Origin: Torreya grandis
Taxonomy: Eukaryota; Streptophyta; Pinopsida; Cupressales; Taxaceae
DNA: 64,000 nucleotides
Direction of reading: 5' to 3'
Assembly (NCBI GenBank): GCA_037957365.1
Contig: JARHVA010001472.1
Span: 2,284,001 to 2,348,000 of the forward strand
The position numbers and the translations under genes are program-made. Positions 22,000 through 33,955 of this stretch are shown piece after piece (positions within the stretch are counted from its first letter, which is position 1; each line of letters opens with the position of its first letter). The notes under the pieces were generated by a model, which was not told the origin of the DNA, made no database searches, and saw only the letters and a program-made list of their open reading frames with translations.

Positions 22000-22450
22000 G
22001 TTGGTTGCTTTAACAAATAAGATAAACTATGTAAATTAAAATAAATAATGAATTTGTTTTCCATCAAAATATATTATAATTTATTTAAAGATGAAATTAA
22101 ATTAAAAATTAAAAATAATCAAAGGGTACCTAACCTTAGCATCTTTCAAAACCTAATTCATGTAGCCAACAGGTATTTCCCTATCATTAGAATCATGCTG
22201 AGTAATAACAAAACCTATGGAATTTTTAGTTGTGTAGACATATAAGACCAATGATTTATTTAATAAATGTTTATCAAGTATAAGATTACTTGTTATAATG
22301 TTCTTTATTTTATTAAATGTTAAATCTAAACCTACATCCCTTAAATAAGTTCGATTTTTCTTAAGCAAAACTTGTGAGGGGTTAGATTTATCATTAAAAT
22401 CAGAAATAAACTTACACACAAATTTGATTTTACCAAAAATAATCTATGAC
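22000..22450 (-). pseudogene. gRNH of element B, decayed
   Basis: The reverse strand at 22153-22419 reads a Ty3-type RNase H: DVGLDLTFNKIKNIITSN, then LVLYVYTTKNSIGFVITQ. The position of the first catalytic Asp is Tyr (LYVYTT). The domain runs toward the insertion point of element A at 21865, beyond which integrase should have followed. Confidence 0.7.
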
Positions 22451-23010
22451 CATATTTGTCTTTAGAAGGTGGTAAATCCTTAATAGCTTTAATGCATTTT
22501 GGATCAATCAAAATGCCATATTTTGAAATAATGTGACATAATAATGTGACGTAAATCTAAACACTAATTTATTTGGATTCAAAGATATATCATATTTTCT
22601 ACATTTAGTGAAGATCTTGTGTAAATGAACAAGATATTTTTTCTTCTTCTTTAAATGAATTGTAATGTCATCTAGGTAGACTTGAATAATAATGTTAATG
22701 AGGTGATCAAAAGATACATGCATAGCTATTTGAAAAGTCACACCTACATTCATTAAAATGAAATGCATTCTGTCAAAAGTAAACATTATTCTATGTGTGG
22801 TAAATGTAGCTTTATATCTATATTCTATATTTACAAAAATATGATTATAACCCAAAAATCCATAAAAAAGAAACATCATTTTATAACCAACTTGTTGCAA
22901 GATATGATCTATACTTGGTAATTTATCTTTAACAATAACACAATTTAAATCTCTAAAGTCTACACAAAATAATCAACAAATTATTTAAATAACATAATAA
23001 ATTGTACATT
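22451..23010 (-). pseudogene. Reverse transcriptase of element B, decayed
   Basis: The reverse strand reads a VDF/DLN-type block near 22950, FYGFLGYNHIFVNIEYRYKA, FILMNVGVTFQIAM and VYLDDITIHL, with an intact YLDD near 22668-22679. SLNPNKLVFRF follows. The 22508-22900 part is open. Upstream toward 23190 the frame is broken. Confidence 0.8.
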
Positions 23011-23429
23011 TTCTTTAATAGTACAATAATTTCTCAAACAAACAAATTTAAGATCTTATTAAGTACCAAGATTAATAGGGATAGTTTCACCTATAATTCT
23101 CCTCAATGGCTTCTCAATTCAAAATATTTTAGGTTAATCAGGAGGAATAAACATTGATTCCAAACTAACTAAATTATTAGATAGTTTATTAGTATTTAAC
23201 TACAAATAATCACCATAATTAAACACATAGTCATCATGAATAAAATAATTATCTTTCAAAAAAATACCAATATGTTCAACATAATAAAAAATAGGCCAAT
23301 TATCATTAAGATCAAAAATTTAGGTCTAAAAACTTCTTAAAATAAATATCCTATAAAAAAATTTAATGTCACTTAAAGTGGGATTAGAATTAAAAACAAC
23401 AAGTTTATTTGTACGAGAATTGAATTTAA

Positions 23430-23800
23430 TAAGAATATGTGTGATGACGAATGCTTCAAATCTTTTAGTTATTGCCAAACTTTTTGTGTGTACCTATGAA
23501 GATGAGTTTGATTAGTTTAATAATTTTTTATAACTTATCTCACAATTAATTCATAATATCCAAAGATTTATAAATATTTGAATTTTAATTCAATTGTCTT
23601 TTCAAAACCTAAACATAGAGCCTCAAATTCAATTATTATATTGGTGTTTTCAAAATATAATTTACAATTGTATGTAAGGACTTTTGATAGGATAAATTAG
23701 GACAATTCCAACACCACTCCCATGTTTTGAATAAGATCCATCAAAGTATAAAAACTATTTGGTTTCTCAGGATATGATTCTTATTTGATGTTGATTAGGT
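23430..23800 (-). pseudogene. Archaeal-type RNase H (aRNH) of element B, upstream of RT
   Basis: On the reverse strand: a block reading FYTLMDLIQNMGVVLEL, then LYFENTNIIIEFEALCLGFE and FGYYELIVR. These match the aRNH landmarks of element A (Asp, NxAEYEALLLG with Glu, GDxELIV), with GD changed to GY. It lies between the protease and RT of element B, the same order as in element A. Confidence 0.65.
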
Positions 23801-23847
23801 TAATCTAAAGTTAACAACTCATAAGTACCAATTTGGATTTCAACATA

Positions 23848-25120
23848 TGTGTAGACACCGCAAACGTGTCTGCACCTTGGTCCTCCCCCTTGGCCTTAAC
23901 CCCTATCCTAACCCTTGACCTTGGCCCCTTTCCACCTTACCCTTGCCACCTTGGATCCTCCCTTGAATCCCTCCACCTTCCCCCTAGCATTTATTAGGCC
24001 AAATCTCTTCTTTATCTTCCCCCCACGCCCATTTTGGCATCCTCGTGACCGTTCTTCCCATCCCCCCTCGCTCGGCGGCGTGCAAGAGTGGGCAGAGGCT
24101 ATTTTTAGCCTCTGTCCCCATTCTGCGACCGCCGACGTCGGCGAAACTGCCGGCGTCGGCATCCTTCATTACCCCTTTCTGCATCCGTTGCAGCCCCCTA
24201 GACCCTTGAGCTCGAAAACAGAGTTCTCTTGGCGTTTTAGCTTTCGTCTCTCCTCTGTCTTGACCTCGTGCAACAGCAGCAACAGGTGAAAAGGCTCTGG
24301 ATCAGGTATTCTCTTCTTGCAACAAGTCTTTCGTGGCTCCAACAACAGCACCTCCTTTCTTCAGTCAGCAAAAAGGTAAGCAAAGTCTGGGTTTTTTCAT
24401 TTCATTTATTTAGTTTTCAGTAATCTATCTTATCTATTGTCCTCTGCTCCCTCTGTTCTTCCCTTGAGAGGCTGCAAAGCCTTCTCAGGTCTTGTCCTCT
24501 GTGTCTCTTCCTCTTCTCCATCCCCCTGTCAACAAAGACCTTGTATAAGGCACCCGACCAGAGCTAGACCACTCCCCAGTCCATCTAAATTTGTCCCTGA
24601 ACTCTGTCTCGCCTCCGTTCACGAACCAAACTCGTCCATAGTCTAGAAAGCAACTCAGACCCGACTACAGGCCATAACCCCGACCGACGCCGGTCACTAC
24701 CCCAACCGACGTCGGCAGGATAGCCGACGCCGGCAGATCAGATAACCGACGCCGGCAACATTTTTGACCTCGGCGACTGTCTTCAGCCCAACAGCTCCTT
24801 CAGGTAATCATTTTGGTCTTTTCTTTCCTTTCTAACTTCTTTGTCACTTCTGTATTCTGGCATTCTGTCTTTTTATCAGTCACTTATCTTATCAAAACAG
24901 TGGGTTGACCTCCCTTAAGGAAGTTTTTACGCTTCCGGGATCAAGCTTTTGCTTGGCAACCCACCGCCTATTCATCTAACATTTTCTTGTCCAAGTTTCC
25001 TTTTTTCTTGCAGGTGTCATTCCTCCACAGCCAAAGAGGAGTGCCCACAAACGTCTGGATTTACGGTGCGCAATCTTTAGTCCAGGTACTTCCCATGCCT
25101 TGTCCATTACTTTTTAGTTT
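23848..25120. mobile_element. GC-rich, CpG-rich insertion in element B, possibly a solo LTR
   Basis: The block starts TGTGTAGACACCGC, a common start of plant Ty3/gypsy LTRs. It differs sharply from its surroundings in GC and CpG content, and it separates the aRNH of element B from its protease. It contains a run of Pro/Ser-rich accidental frames on both strands and a cluster of CCGACG(C/T)CGGC palindromes (24125-24160 and 24690-24760). No TSD could be matched at the right end, which I place only roughly near 25120. A solo LTR is the most likely reading. A captured host promoter or exon fragment is the alternative. Confidence 0.5.
24690..24760. repeat. Cluster of CCGACGYCGGC palindromes
   Basis: Four near-perfect palindromes (ACCGACGCCGGT, ACCGACGTCGGC, GCCGACGCCGGC, ACCGACGCCGGC) within 70 bases. 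Related copies lie at 24125-24160. They are CpG-rich and largely undecayed in a window otherwise depleted of CpG. Confidence 0.7.
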
Positions 25121-25130
25121 CTTCTTTCTC

Positions 25131-25560
25131 TTAAATCTGAAAAGCGAATTTTGAGTGGAAACAATATGCAACATTAGTTGGCAAAAATTCAATAGGATTA
25201 TTATTTGATTCTTCTATATATGTAAATGTGATTTCATTACCAATAGGAACCAAATTAGTAGCCTTATCTACAAAAGCATGTGTTACTTTATACCAATCTC
25301 TACCTAATAGCATAACATATTAATCATGGATATATAAAACTTGCACATTATAAATTCACTTAATTATTTCTAGTTGAGATATCTTAATAAAAATGTCACT
25401 AAACTTACCACAAATTTTGGTTTGGTGAGAATCAAAACAAGTTTTATGTTATCTATTTTGTAATATATATACCTATTTGATCAATGATAAACTTAGACAT
25501 AATGTTTTCATAATCTCCTGTATCGAGAATACAATTTTATGGATTGTTTTATTAATAATT
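25131..25560 (-). pseudogene. Aspartic protease of element B
   Basis: On the reverse strand, CILDTGDYENIMSKFIIDQI (active site DTG, near 25510-25530) is followed, after two stops, by MLLGRDWYKVTHAFVDKA (25313 leftward), the conserved GRDW end of the retroviral-type protease fold. The domain is truncated on its C-terminal side by the GC-rich insertion. Confidence 0.7.
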
Positions 25561-26099
25561 TTTATAGATATATAACAAGGAAGAATATAATATGAATCAT
25601 TATATAGAGAAAAAAATAGAGTGAGATTTCACTATTATTGATTTCTTCTTTTAAGCCCACTATGTTGTTTGGATTTTTAACAATGTCATTAACCTTTTCA
25701 AGTAGTTTGGGTAAACCAATACCTTGAAGCAAAGAAAAAAATGCTTTTATAGTTGCCAAATCATCAATAATATTATAAGATCTAACAATGGGGTGATGAA
25801 TATGAGCATAGTTCTTAGGCTTATAAGGAGGATATTGGACATTATTCAATCCATTAGGTAAATCATTATCTTATTGAGAAATTACAATAGAAGTATATGT
25901 AACATTAGTTTTATGTGTAATAAATTTACCTTTATCTATCAATGAGGTTTTAAAAGTAGACAATTGATCACTATTATGTCTTGTTGAGTTTGCATTATCT
26001 TTTGGGACAAAATTATAATCCATTTTTTTTGTCTGAACAACATCAAAATTACTAGTTTTTATTTTTCTTAAAGACTCATCAAAACTATGCATATTTATA
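25561..26099 (-). pseudogene. Gag-Pol linker of element B
   Basis: Two reverse-strand frames (25562-25849 and 25871-26092) of polar sequence lie between the gag zinc knuckle and the protease. The first contains NVQYPPYKPKNYAHIHHP. No catalytic motif is present. Confidence 0.5.
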
Positions 26100-26960
26100 T
26101 TGTCAGCTAAATTAGTAGTAATAATATATCTCCATTGGATATAACATTTAATTTTTTTAACTATTATACAAGTATTTGGGTCATGGTCTATTTCATGAAC
26201 ATGACAATAATGAATCTTTTCTTCATTTTTACCCTTTTAAGGATTAAGAACTTTCCCTGATGATGAAGGCTTGTCATTTTATTACCACTTGATGGAAACC
26301 AACTTATTGCCAATATTATGTATCTATTTTAAGATTTCTACATTGTTATATGTTAAACCTATGGAAGCTCATTCTTTAAAACTAATATCTTTCATTTTTA
26401 ATATTCAATACAAAAAGTTATAGTAGCATCATATTATACAATATCCTTATCTTCTAAAGACAGTTTATATTATAATAGTAATGCACTACAAAAATATAAT
26501 CTTGATAACTTTTTAGATAGTCTCACATCTCATGATATCTTATGATGTAGCTTAGTAAATTTGGTAATAAAATGATAAATAGAGTCACCTGGATCAATAG
26601 AAATATCTACAAGCTCATTAACTAATTCTATATCTTATTTAAATTTACCAAACAAGAGTTTTATCCAATCTTCAATATCTTTCCATGTGTTAATAACTTC
26701 AGTGGGTAAATTAATGAAATCTTGGTATGTTTTACCTAATAAATTTGTGAAAAATACCCTAAGAGATTTTTTTCATTAATTATTCTAAGGATTGCAAAAA
26801 TTAACTTAAAAGTATCTAAGTGATCTTCCAAATATTTGATTGGGTTTATTTTAAAAATTGGGCCATTAAGTCCTTTAAAGGAGGGTAATTTACCTAGATA
26901 ATTACTAATATTAATTTAATTACCATGAATCTAAAGATTTGTTACTTGTTATTCATTTAA
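26100..26960 (-). pseudogene. gag: gag of element B with zinc knuckle
   Basis: The reverse strand around 26640-26760 reads TNLLGKTYQDFINLP, WKDIEDWIKLLFGKFK and YHFITKFTKLHHKIS, the plant retrotransposon gag core. Near 26170-26212 it reads YCHVHEIDHDPNTC, a CxxH/HxxxxC zinc-knuckle-like motif for RNA binding. Stops interrupt it. Confidence 0.65.
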
Positions 26961-27371
26961 AATCAAAGTTAGATTCATTATCAGTTATTTATTCTTGGTC
27001 TCTCATTCTATAGACCATGGATAATTTTTGTGAGTCTACTTTTAGGTTGATCTATCATTAGAAGATTCAACAGGATCTATAGGCTTATTAGTCTCAAAAG
27101 GTTAAACAAAATTGTCAAAGGGGAAATTTTTGGAGAGAATAGGGATATATATGTATCTCAAACATTTCAACTTTTTCAAAATTTATGACCTCAATAATAT
27201 AATGAATTTTTTGAGGTTTATTATACCAAGAATAGCGAATAAAATTAGAGGCTATATCAACTTGGTCTTCAAAAATATTAAACCTAGGTTGGATAATAGG
27301 AAGATGACCTATAATGGTCATGGACAAGAAAGACTGATTTGAATAAGAAATAAAATAAATTGATTATGAAA

Positions 27372-27389
27372 TCCTCAATAGAGTTGCCA
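27372..27389 (-). promoter_or_regulatory. Primer-binding site of element B
   Basis: The reverse complement reads TGGCAACTCTATTGAGGA, a decayed form of the TGGCGACTCTGCTGGGGA class. It places the 5' LTR of B to the right of 27392 and confirms the minus orientation. Confidence 0.65.
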
Positions 27390-27392
27390 AAT

Positions 27393-30180
27393 TTATTGAG
27401 ATGAAAAATATCACATCAATGAATCAACCCATTCACCTATTATGACAGTCAAGATGAAATCATACTAATTTGATAGTATGGAATTATCAAGTTAAATTTA
27501 GCCTTAAGGCATGCAAAGGTGTTTTTAATAATTATATGAGTATATGTGTTTAATCAAAGTATGAATCAAACTTCATTATTCAGATAATCAATTTACTTAC
27601 TTCAATTCTGAATCAAATTTTAAGATATAATATAACCTATCCAAAAAGATAGGCCTATGAAAGAGGCAATATTTTGAAGGAAAGAATTCTAATTCATTAT
27701 AAAGTTCAAATCAATAATGTATATCTTCTACAATAAATCTCTCAATGCTATAATAAAATTAAAACAAATTGAAATAAAAGTAACATAAGAAACTAAAATA
27801 AAGATAGATGAAATAGATATGAAAACCAAACATAGAAACAAGAATCAAGATCAACATTAGACTAATCAATTAAATATTAAATCAAACATCCACATAAAAC
27901 ATAATTAGAAGCAAAATTTCAAAGTTAATCCAAACCAAAGCTAAGATTAAATTAAGAGCCTAAATACTACTATTGGTAAAATTAGAAAGTTATTGCTATG
28001 AGTAGGATGCTAATCAAAATTAACAACTAAGAAACTAGGAAATAAACTAAGTCTAAAAGGAATCAATAAAATATGAAAGAGAGCAATCTAAGCTTATTAA
28101 GAGAGCAATCTAAGACTAATAAGATGAACTAAATTATGTAATAAAATTAAAGAAACAAAAATAAACTAAATAAAGCTAATAAATAATGAATTTTAAAGAA
28201 AGAGTTGACTTAAGATATCTAAAATAAGAGTAATATATTGAGAAAACTATATCAATTAAAATGATTACATTCAAATCTTCAAAATAACAATCATTATGCA
28301 ATCAAAAGTCCAATAATATATCATAAAATATGATGTATTAATCATTATTCAGGCAAAATATAATCATTTTTGCACATATGATTATGTATCTACAATCATC
28401 AAATGAGTTATTACTTTAAAACTTCAGATAATCAGCTATAAATCAATAAAGAAACCTAGATATATCTACATTGTTCATGTAATTTAATTCACCATCAAAG
28501 AAGATGTCATTTGGTCTATTTGCAAATGATGATCAGTCTAAGAGATGTTTTTTACAAAAAAATAAAGATATGAAAGCTTTGAAATCAAAGAGTCTTGTAC
28601 CTATATATATATTTTATTTCTTTGTTATGTCCTTCAAGTCTCCTTATAAATCATCTTCATTAGAGGTAATTGTATTTTTAAGTTACAACTAACTCTTAGT
28701 TAGTTATAGTTATAAAGTTTAATGAACTTTAAAATAAAGTTAATCACTTTATAATTAGTTGATTTATAATTTATTATAAAGTTTAAAATACTAAATAATA
28801 AATTAGAATACAACCTAACATAAACATCTCTAACAAGTGGGGGAGATTTAAAACTTTCTTAACAAACAACTAACAAGTCATTTAATCATGTTTACATATA
28901 ACTAAATGATGAATAATATTATGCTAAATGATTTAAACAATTCACAACTAATCATAGTCTATAAATTAAAACATAACATCATATGAATATTTATAATAAT
29001 CATATGATCAAAATGTTGAATCACTAAACTAAACATATTATCAAAATTGAATCTGAATAATTATACTAAAAATATCTACGCAAAAACTATGCAAAAATTA
29101 AAAGTAATAAAAATTTGAATATGATAAGTATATTAAAATATATATACATCGAACAACATGAAATCAACTCAAACAAACATGAAAAACAAAATTATATTTA
29201 CTCCTCAGAAGCACCCTCTTTTGAAACCAAATTAATTAGTGGAGCTATTTTATCTATCTGATACTCAATGTATTTAAGAGGTGAAGTAGTCAACTCAAAA
29301 ACATTATTACCACCAAAATCATCATCTACCTCAAGTTTAACCTTATCCAACACATGAGTGACTACAGGTTGAGTCATCAGACTATTAATTTGTTTCTTAA
29401 TGGAAGATGCAAAATTATTAAGGTCAGATGTAATAAGGTTAGGAACAACAACAAAAGTAAGATTAGCAAGATTAGGATTAAGTTATGGAAATCATTTAGA
29501 ATGACACAAAATAGGGTTAGTATTAGGAAAAAAATCATGAACTATATGCATCTCTTGATAAGATTCACTTGTCATACTTTATTTGAATGGATGAGATCGC
29601 CAAGTGGCTCATCTTTTATCCTTACAAAATATATTGCCTCACATAGTCAATGAAGTAGGTGTAATGTTATTTAAAATAGTCTAAAAATTCATGGTATTTT
29701 CATCTAAGTGTAAATAAACTCAGGTCCCATGATGAAAAGGATGATAAAAAGTATTATCAACGCTTCAACCTTGAAAAGGTTTATCATGATGACTACTTTG
29801 AGGAGTTTCACTAATCTTGATGTAGTTTCTTCTACCCTATATATTCATATATGAAGTTTGTGAGCATTGATTCCAACCTAACATTACTCTATATTTAAAA
29901 ATGTTTCAAAAAAAGACTCATATAACTTCAAATTCTTTAATTGTACAAAAATTATGAGTGAAAATAACTTTATACTAATCACAAAATTAAATTTTGTATG
30001 CAACTCAGCCAAATATACTTACCATGCTCATCAATTATTTAGAGATTAGAAAAGATAAAAACTTTCATTTGTACTATTTTATTTTAACTTATAAATTTAA
30101 CCAAAGGGAATTATAAATTTCAATCTCATGTAATATATCATGGGGAAAAAGCTGATCAAAGTCTATGTTATCTCAAGACT
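27393..30180. other. Probable 5' LTR of element B and flanking AT-rich DNA
   Basis: The 5' LTR of B should begin here, but no second copy was found to define it. A candidate outer edge is CTCTAACA followed by AGTGGGGGAGATTT near 28842-28860. Short frames (28504-28692, 29354-29653) show no recognisable motif. No host gene is seen. Confidence 0.35.
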
Positions 30181-31532
30181 TAGAAATAAACCTATTATCA
30201 ACATGAATTACACCCTTGAAGAGGTTATTTATGCCTTACTCATTCAAATGATACAATGGGAACACTCCAATTCTATGGGTTGCCTGTAGTTGGAGTGAAC
30301 CTCTAGAGAAAGCCAACTTCCTCTGATGGATAACTTAGAATAACACTAAACTACTACACTTGTAAAGGAAAAGGGGGAGAGTTAAATGAAAATAATAAAA
30401 AAGGAGGTGATACGCCAAAATTAGTATCCCCCACTTACCTATACTACACTAAGAACATGAATTAAGACTAAATCATATTGCACAACTCAATACGAGTCTC
30501 CAAGCATTAATGTTTTGATATAAAGGTTATAGTCAAGCCATTAACCAAGAGAGATGAATAAGAGGGATCATAGGAGATAATAGTGAATGTTTTCCATATT
30601 CAATCATTGTAAGACCATGTGACACACTTCATATGACCTACTAAGATGACTAACAACTTGAAAAAAGGTAAAAGATAGGATAAATGAAAGGAAGTTACAA
30701 ACATTCATCAAACCACCATGGACATACATTATTTGTAGTATTGAAAATGCTAGAAATCAACATACATTCAATTTAAGGTTAGCATACAAGTGTTTATCAA
30801 AGTAGGGCTTTGCCATACCAAGATGGAGGATCAAAGGCAGATCAATTATTTCTATGCTAGAAAAAGTCCTCTTTTGATCTTCCATCTAGGTATGGTGAAG
30901 CCATGCTCTGATAAACACTTTTATTTTGGCTTTAAACTAAATATATGTCGATTTATATCCTTCTCAATACTAAAAATAGTGTATGTCCATGGTGGTTTGA
31001 TGAATGTCTATGATAGTGTCTATAACTTCCTTTCATTTGTCTTATATTTTACCTTTTTATAGGTTAGTCATCTCAGTAGGTCATATGAAGTGTGTCACTT
31101 GGTATTAAAATGGTTGATTGTATAAAAAGTTCACTAGTATCTCCTATAAGAACTCTTGTTCATCCCTCTCAATTAATGGCTTGACCATAACCTTCATATC
31201 AAAACATTGATGTTGGGAGACTTGTGTTGAGTTGTGAAATAGGATTAAGTCTTAGTTTGTGTTCTTAGTGTAGTATAGGAAAGTGGCGGATACTAACTTT
31301 GGTGTATCACCTCTTTTTTCTTGTTTTTAGTTATCTCTTCCCCTTTTCCTTTGCAAGTGTAGTAGTTTAGTTTTAGTCTAGGTGATCCATTAAAGGAAGT
31401 TGGCCTTCTCTAGACATTCACTACAACTATATACAACCCACAACCTTAGAGTGTTCCCATTGTATCATATGAATGAAGAAGGCTTGAAAAACTTCCTCAG
31501 GGGTGCAATTCAGATTGATAATGGTTTATGAC
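30181..31532. repeat. Long inverted repeat (foldback): 656-base and 661-base arms, 35-base loop
   Basis: The left arm (30181-30836) is matched in reverse complement by the right arm (30872-31532). Near the loop, AAGTGTTTATCA and CCATACC on the left pair with TGATAAACACTT and GGTATGG on the right. Towards the outside, GGAACACTC pairs with GAGTGTTCC and TGATACGCC with GTGTATCA. The arms look roughly 80-85% similar by eye. Single copies of the same repeat at 32139-32908 and 50185-50560 show that the arms are parts of an LTR family. Confidence 0.85.
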
Positions 31533-32138
31533 ATGCCTAGTGGGACTTGAAAGAGTATGGAAAAGCTAGGGAAAATGGTAAAATGGGGCCAACATAAGCA
31601 AATATGATTATGTAGTGAAGGTTAAGAATAGAAGATCAATGGGCAGTCACATGGAAAAGACCCCATTTGAATGAAATTTATGTTGGTTACACAACTAGTA
31701 AGGCACTAGCTCAATTTTAATGGTCCATATTGTCGTGAAAATTATCAAAAACCTATCAGGAGGCCATGAATAGACTATATAACTATATTGATTTGTAGAA
31801 TCAATATGAGAGTGGCCCAATATTTAAAATCATGATGCATCTAGAATCCAATTAAAAAAATGATGAGAGGGTGATGGAATGTGGCTAAATTAATCATGGG
31901 AACAAATGCATCCATAAGTAGAAAGAGGATAATTTACAAGCTGAGGAGACATGGTAGGCAGTTATGCATACAAGGCTATGGAAATCTTAAGGAGATATTT
32001 TCACTTCCTCAACTACCTTTTCTAGTCATGATTCAATTTGTAATGACCCTATTATTGGGAAAGGCCAAATCAAACCTTGAGCTCTAGATATATTGCCTAT
32101 TTAAGAAGGAAAATAGATCATTGTAATCATCCTTAAAG
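31533..32138. other. Region between the foldback and the LTR of element C; possible U3
   Basis: No gene is recognised; the frame at 31881-32087 has no motif. GCCTATTTAAGAAGG near 32090-32104 is TATA-like and could be the promoter of the element C LTR, in which case the LTR starts further left than annotated. Confidence 0.4.
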
Positions 32139-32908
32139 TGTGTATGGTGTAGCCCTGCCAAACTTGTACTTATTTATTTGCCTTTGAGATAAATTCAAGA
32201 TGAGTTATATTTTATTCATCTTGTAGCTAGTGTTTTGGATATTGTTGATGAATATCAGTGATAGTAATTTTGCTTTCTTGCATTCATCTTCTTAATTCAT
32301 GCCTCTATGAGAGTCAATCATCTCTTTTTAGGTTATATGATGTGTGTCAAATGGTTATTTTGAATCTAGAGTGTGGAAATGTCATTAATGTATTTACTTA
32401 GACATATTGATCCTTCACCTTGGTTCTATTAGTTACCATAACCTTCTTATGAAGCACTCATGTAGGAAAGACTATTTTGAAGTTCTTTAAATCAAGTTGT
32501 AATATTGTTATTTCATAGTGTAATTACAAGCAAGTAGAGGAGACTATATTTTGGTGCATCACCTCCATCTTCTCTTTATAATTTTAGTCCTTTTCTATCC
32601 CTTTTCCCTATAATTTTAGTAGGTTATCCATTAGTCTTAGATGAAGCATCAAGGGAGATAGCCTTATCTAGATACTCATGTCACCAATTAGGCTACCCAT
32701 AGCCTAGAAGTTCTTCCATGCTATCACCTAATTAAGAAGGCCTAAACAACCTTCTTAGGGGTAAAAATTAGAGTGATAATAGTTTATGGCATGCCAAGTA
32801 GGATCTATGCTTAAATTGAGTTAGAAGGTTTTAACTGAATTTTAACAAGGTTGTCTAAGATTGATGTTGGTCTTGAAAATTTATAGCTATAATAGCCCCC
32901 TTCATGCA
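32139..32908 (+). repeat. 5' LTR (at least its R-U5 part) of element C
   Basis: Homologous to both arms of the foldback: compare TGTATGGTGTAGCC near 32141, GGTGCATCACCTCC near 32554 and GGGGTAAAAATTAGAGTGATAATAG near 32759 with the right arm. It ends in TTCATGCA just before a primer-binding site. The left boundary is approximate. Confidence 0.6.
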
Positions 32909-32913
32909 GCATC

Positions 32914-32930
32914 TGGCGACTCCAATAAGT
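32914..32930 (+). promoter_or_regulatory. Primer-binding site of element C
   Basis: TGGCGACTCCAATAAGT follows the LTR end by a few bases and shares TGGCGACTC with the class used by elements A and B. Confidence 0.65.
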
Positions 32931-32965
32931 TTTAGCTCCTAATTGTAGATTGGTAAACAAATATC

Positions 32966-33955
32966 ATGCCAAAGGTGACTACTAGGTCAAATTCTAAAGG
33001 TATTCCTTTCAATTTTTTTGAGTTACTGCTATTTTTAGTCAAGAGAAAGATATTCTTTCATTCTACTCCTTATGCCCATATTCCTAAAATAACACTCCAT
33101 TTCCACTCTCCTAAATCTATAAAGTTGGCTAGAAACATGCCCTTTGTTGCCTTAAATGGTGGATATCCTCTAAACCTTGAAATATATGATGATATTCCAA
33201 TGTTATCTCTTAAGAGTGTCCCTTACTTTCATAGAGAAAACACAATTACCCCTATTGAATATATCAAATATATATCTAATTTTTGTAGTATCCATAATAT
33301 AACTCAAGAAAATGTGGCCATTAGATTGTTAGAAATATATTTTAAGGGAAAATATCTATATTTTTATATGACCTTGATGCCTAATTCTATTGATTCATGG
33401 GACCTATTAGGGGATAAATTGAGCAAGAGGTTTGAGGACAAGAGTGATAACTTATCTTTGGTTGCACAACTAACCACCATCAAGAGAAACCCACAAGAGT
33501 TTATGCAAGATTTCAATTATATATTTTAGAAAACGTGGGATAGGATACCAAATCTTGTGATAACTACTACAAACTATGCCTTCATATACTATTGCAGGGC
33601 CTTAAATAGTGACATAGCTATCATAATATAATCTATGGGCAGAAAAACCTTATTTGATGCCTATGATGTTGCCATCAAGGATGAAAATAACCTTATTAAA
33701 TATATAAAAATTTAACCAAGACCCCCTATGCCATTGTTTCTTAATATACAACCCCATACACTAACTCTTGATCCTATTCCCATACTAACTAGTCATGAAC
33801 AAGTTGTCCCTAGTCAATCCAATGAAATTCAAGAGTTAAAGAACCTAGAAAAAGCCCAATCAAATAAGACAATTACTCTTGAGAGGAAGTAGGCTCATAA
33901 TCATATGCCATATCAAGAACCTTACCAAATTTATCAAAATAACAGGCCTCCATAT
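32966..33955 (+). pseudogene. gag: gag of element C, N-terminal part, split by element D
   Basis: Met at 32966, 36 bases after the primer site, opens a 187-residue frame. It contains SKSIKLARNMPF-like basic sequence, VPYFHRENTITPIEYIKYIS, IRLLEIYFKGKYLYFYMTL and SWDLLGDKLSKRFED, a plant gag core. In-frame TAG at 33527 and later TAA/TAG codons all sit at expected Gln codons, and the frame continues beyond them to 33955. There a Tyr/Gln/Pro-rich tail is cut by element D. The rest of the tail resumes at 46408. Confidence 0.75.
33951..33955. repeat. Target-site duplication CATAT, left copy (element D)
   Basis: CATAT precedes TGATCCAAAAG and is repeated at 46408-46412 after CTGCATCA. Confidence 0.85.

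Larger units (their letters stand above)
9250..27392 (-). mobile_element. Element B: old minus-strand Tat-type Ty3/gypsy retrotransposon, split by later insertions
   Basis: Reading right to left, the order is primer-binding site (27372-27389), gag (26100-26960), protease (25131-25560), aRNH (23430-23800), RT (22500-23010), gRNH (22000-22450) and integrase (9250-9880). Element A (10032-21864) separates gRNH from integrase and is flanked by the duplication CACTG. A GC-rich block (23848-25120) separates protease from aRNH. All domains carry stops or frameshifts. LTR boundaries were not resolved. The 5' LTR should lie right of 27392, and the 3' LTR left of 9250 may be lost or overwritten by element H. 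Confidence 0.75.

Noticed and set aside
23915..24289. Open frames on both strands in the GC-rich block (23915-24289 plus; 23908-24351 minus)
   Set aside because: GC-rich sequence rarely forms stop codons, so frames open on both strands by chance. The products are Pro/Ser/Arg-rich with no motif.
30181..31532. A microRNA precursor or MITE
   Set aside because: The arms are far too long for a microRNA, and no terminal inverted repeat with a TA or 8-base duplication bounds the whole. The arms match LTR-like copies elsewhere.
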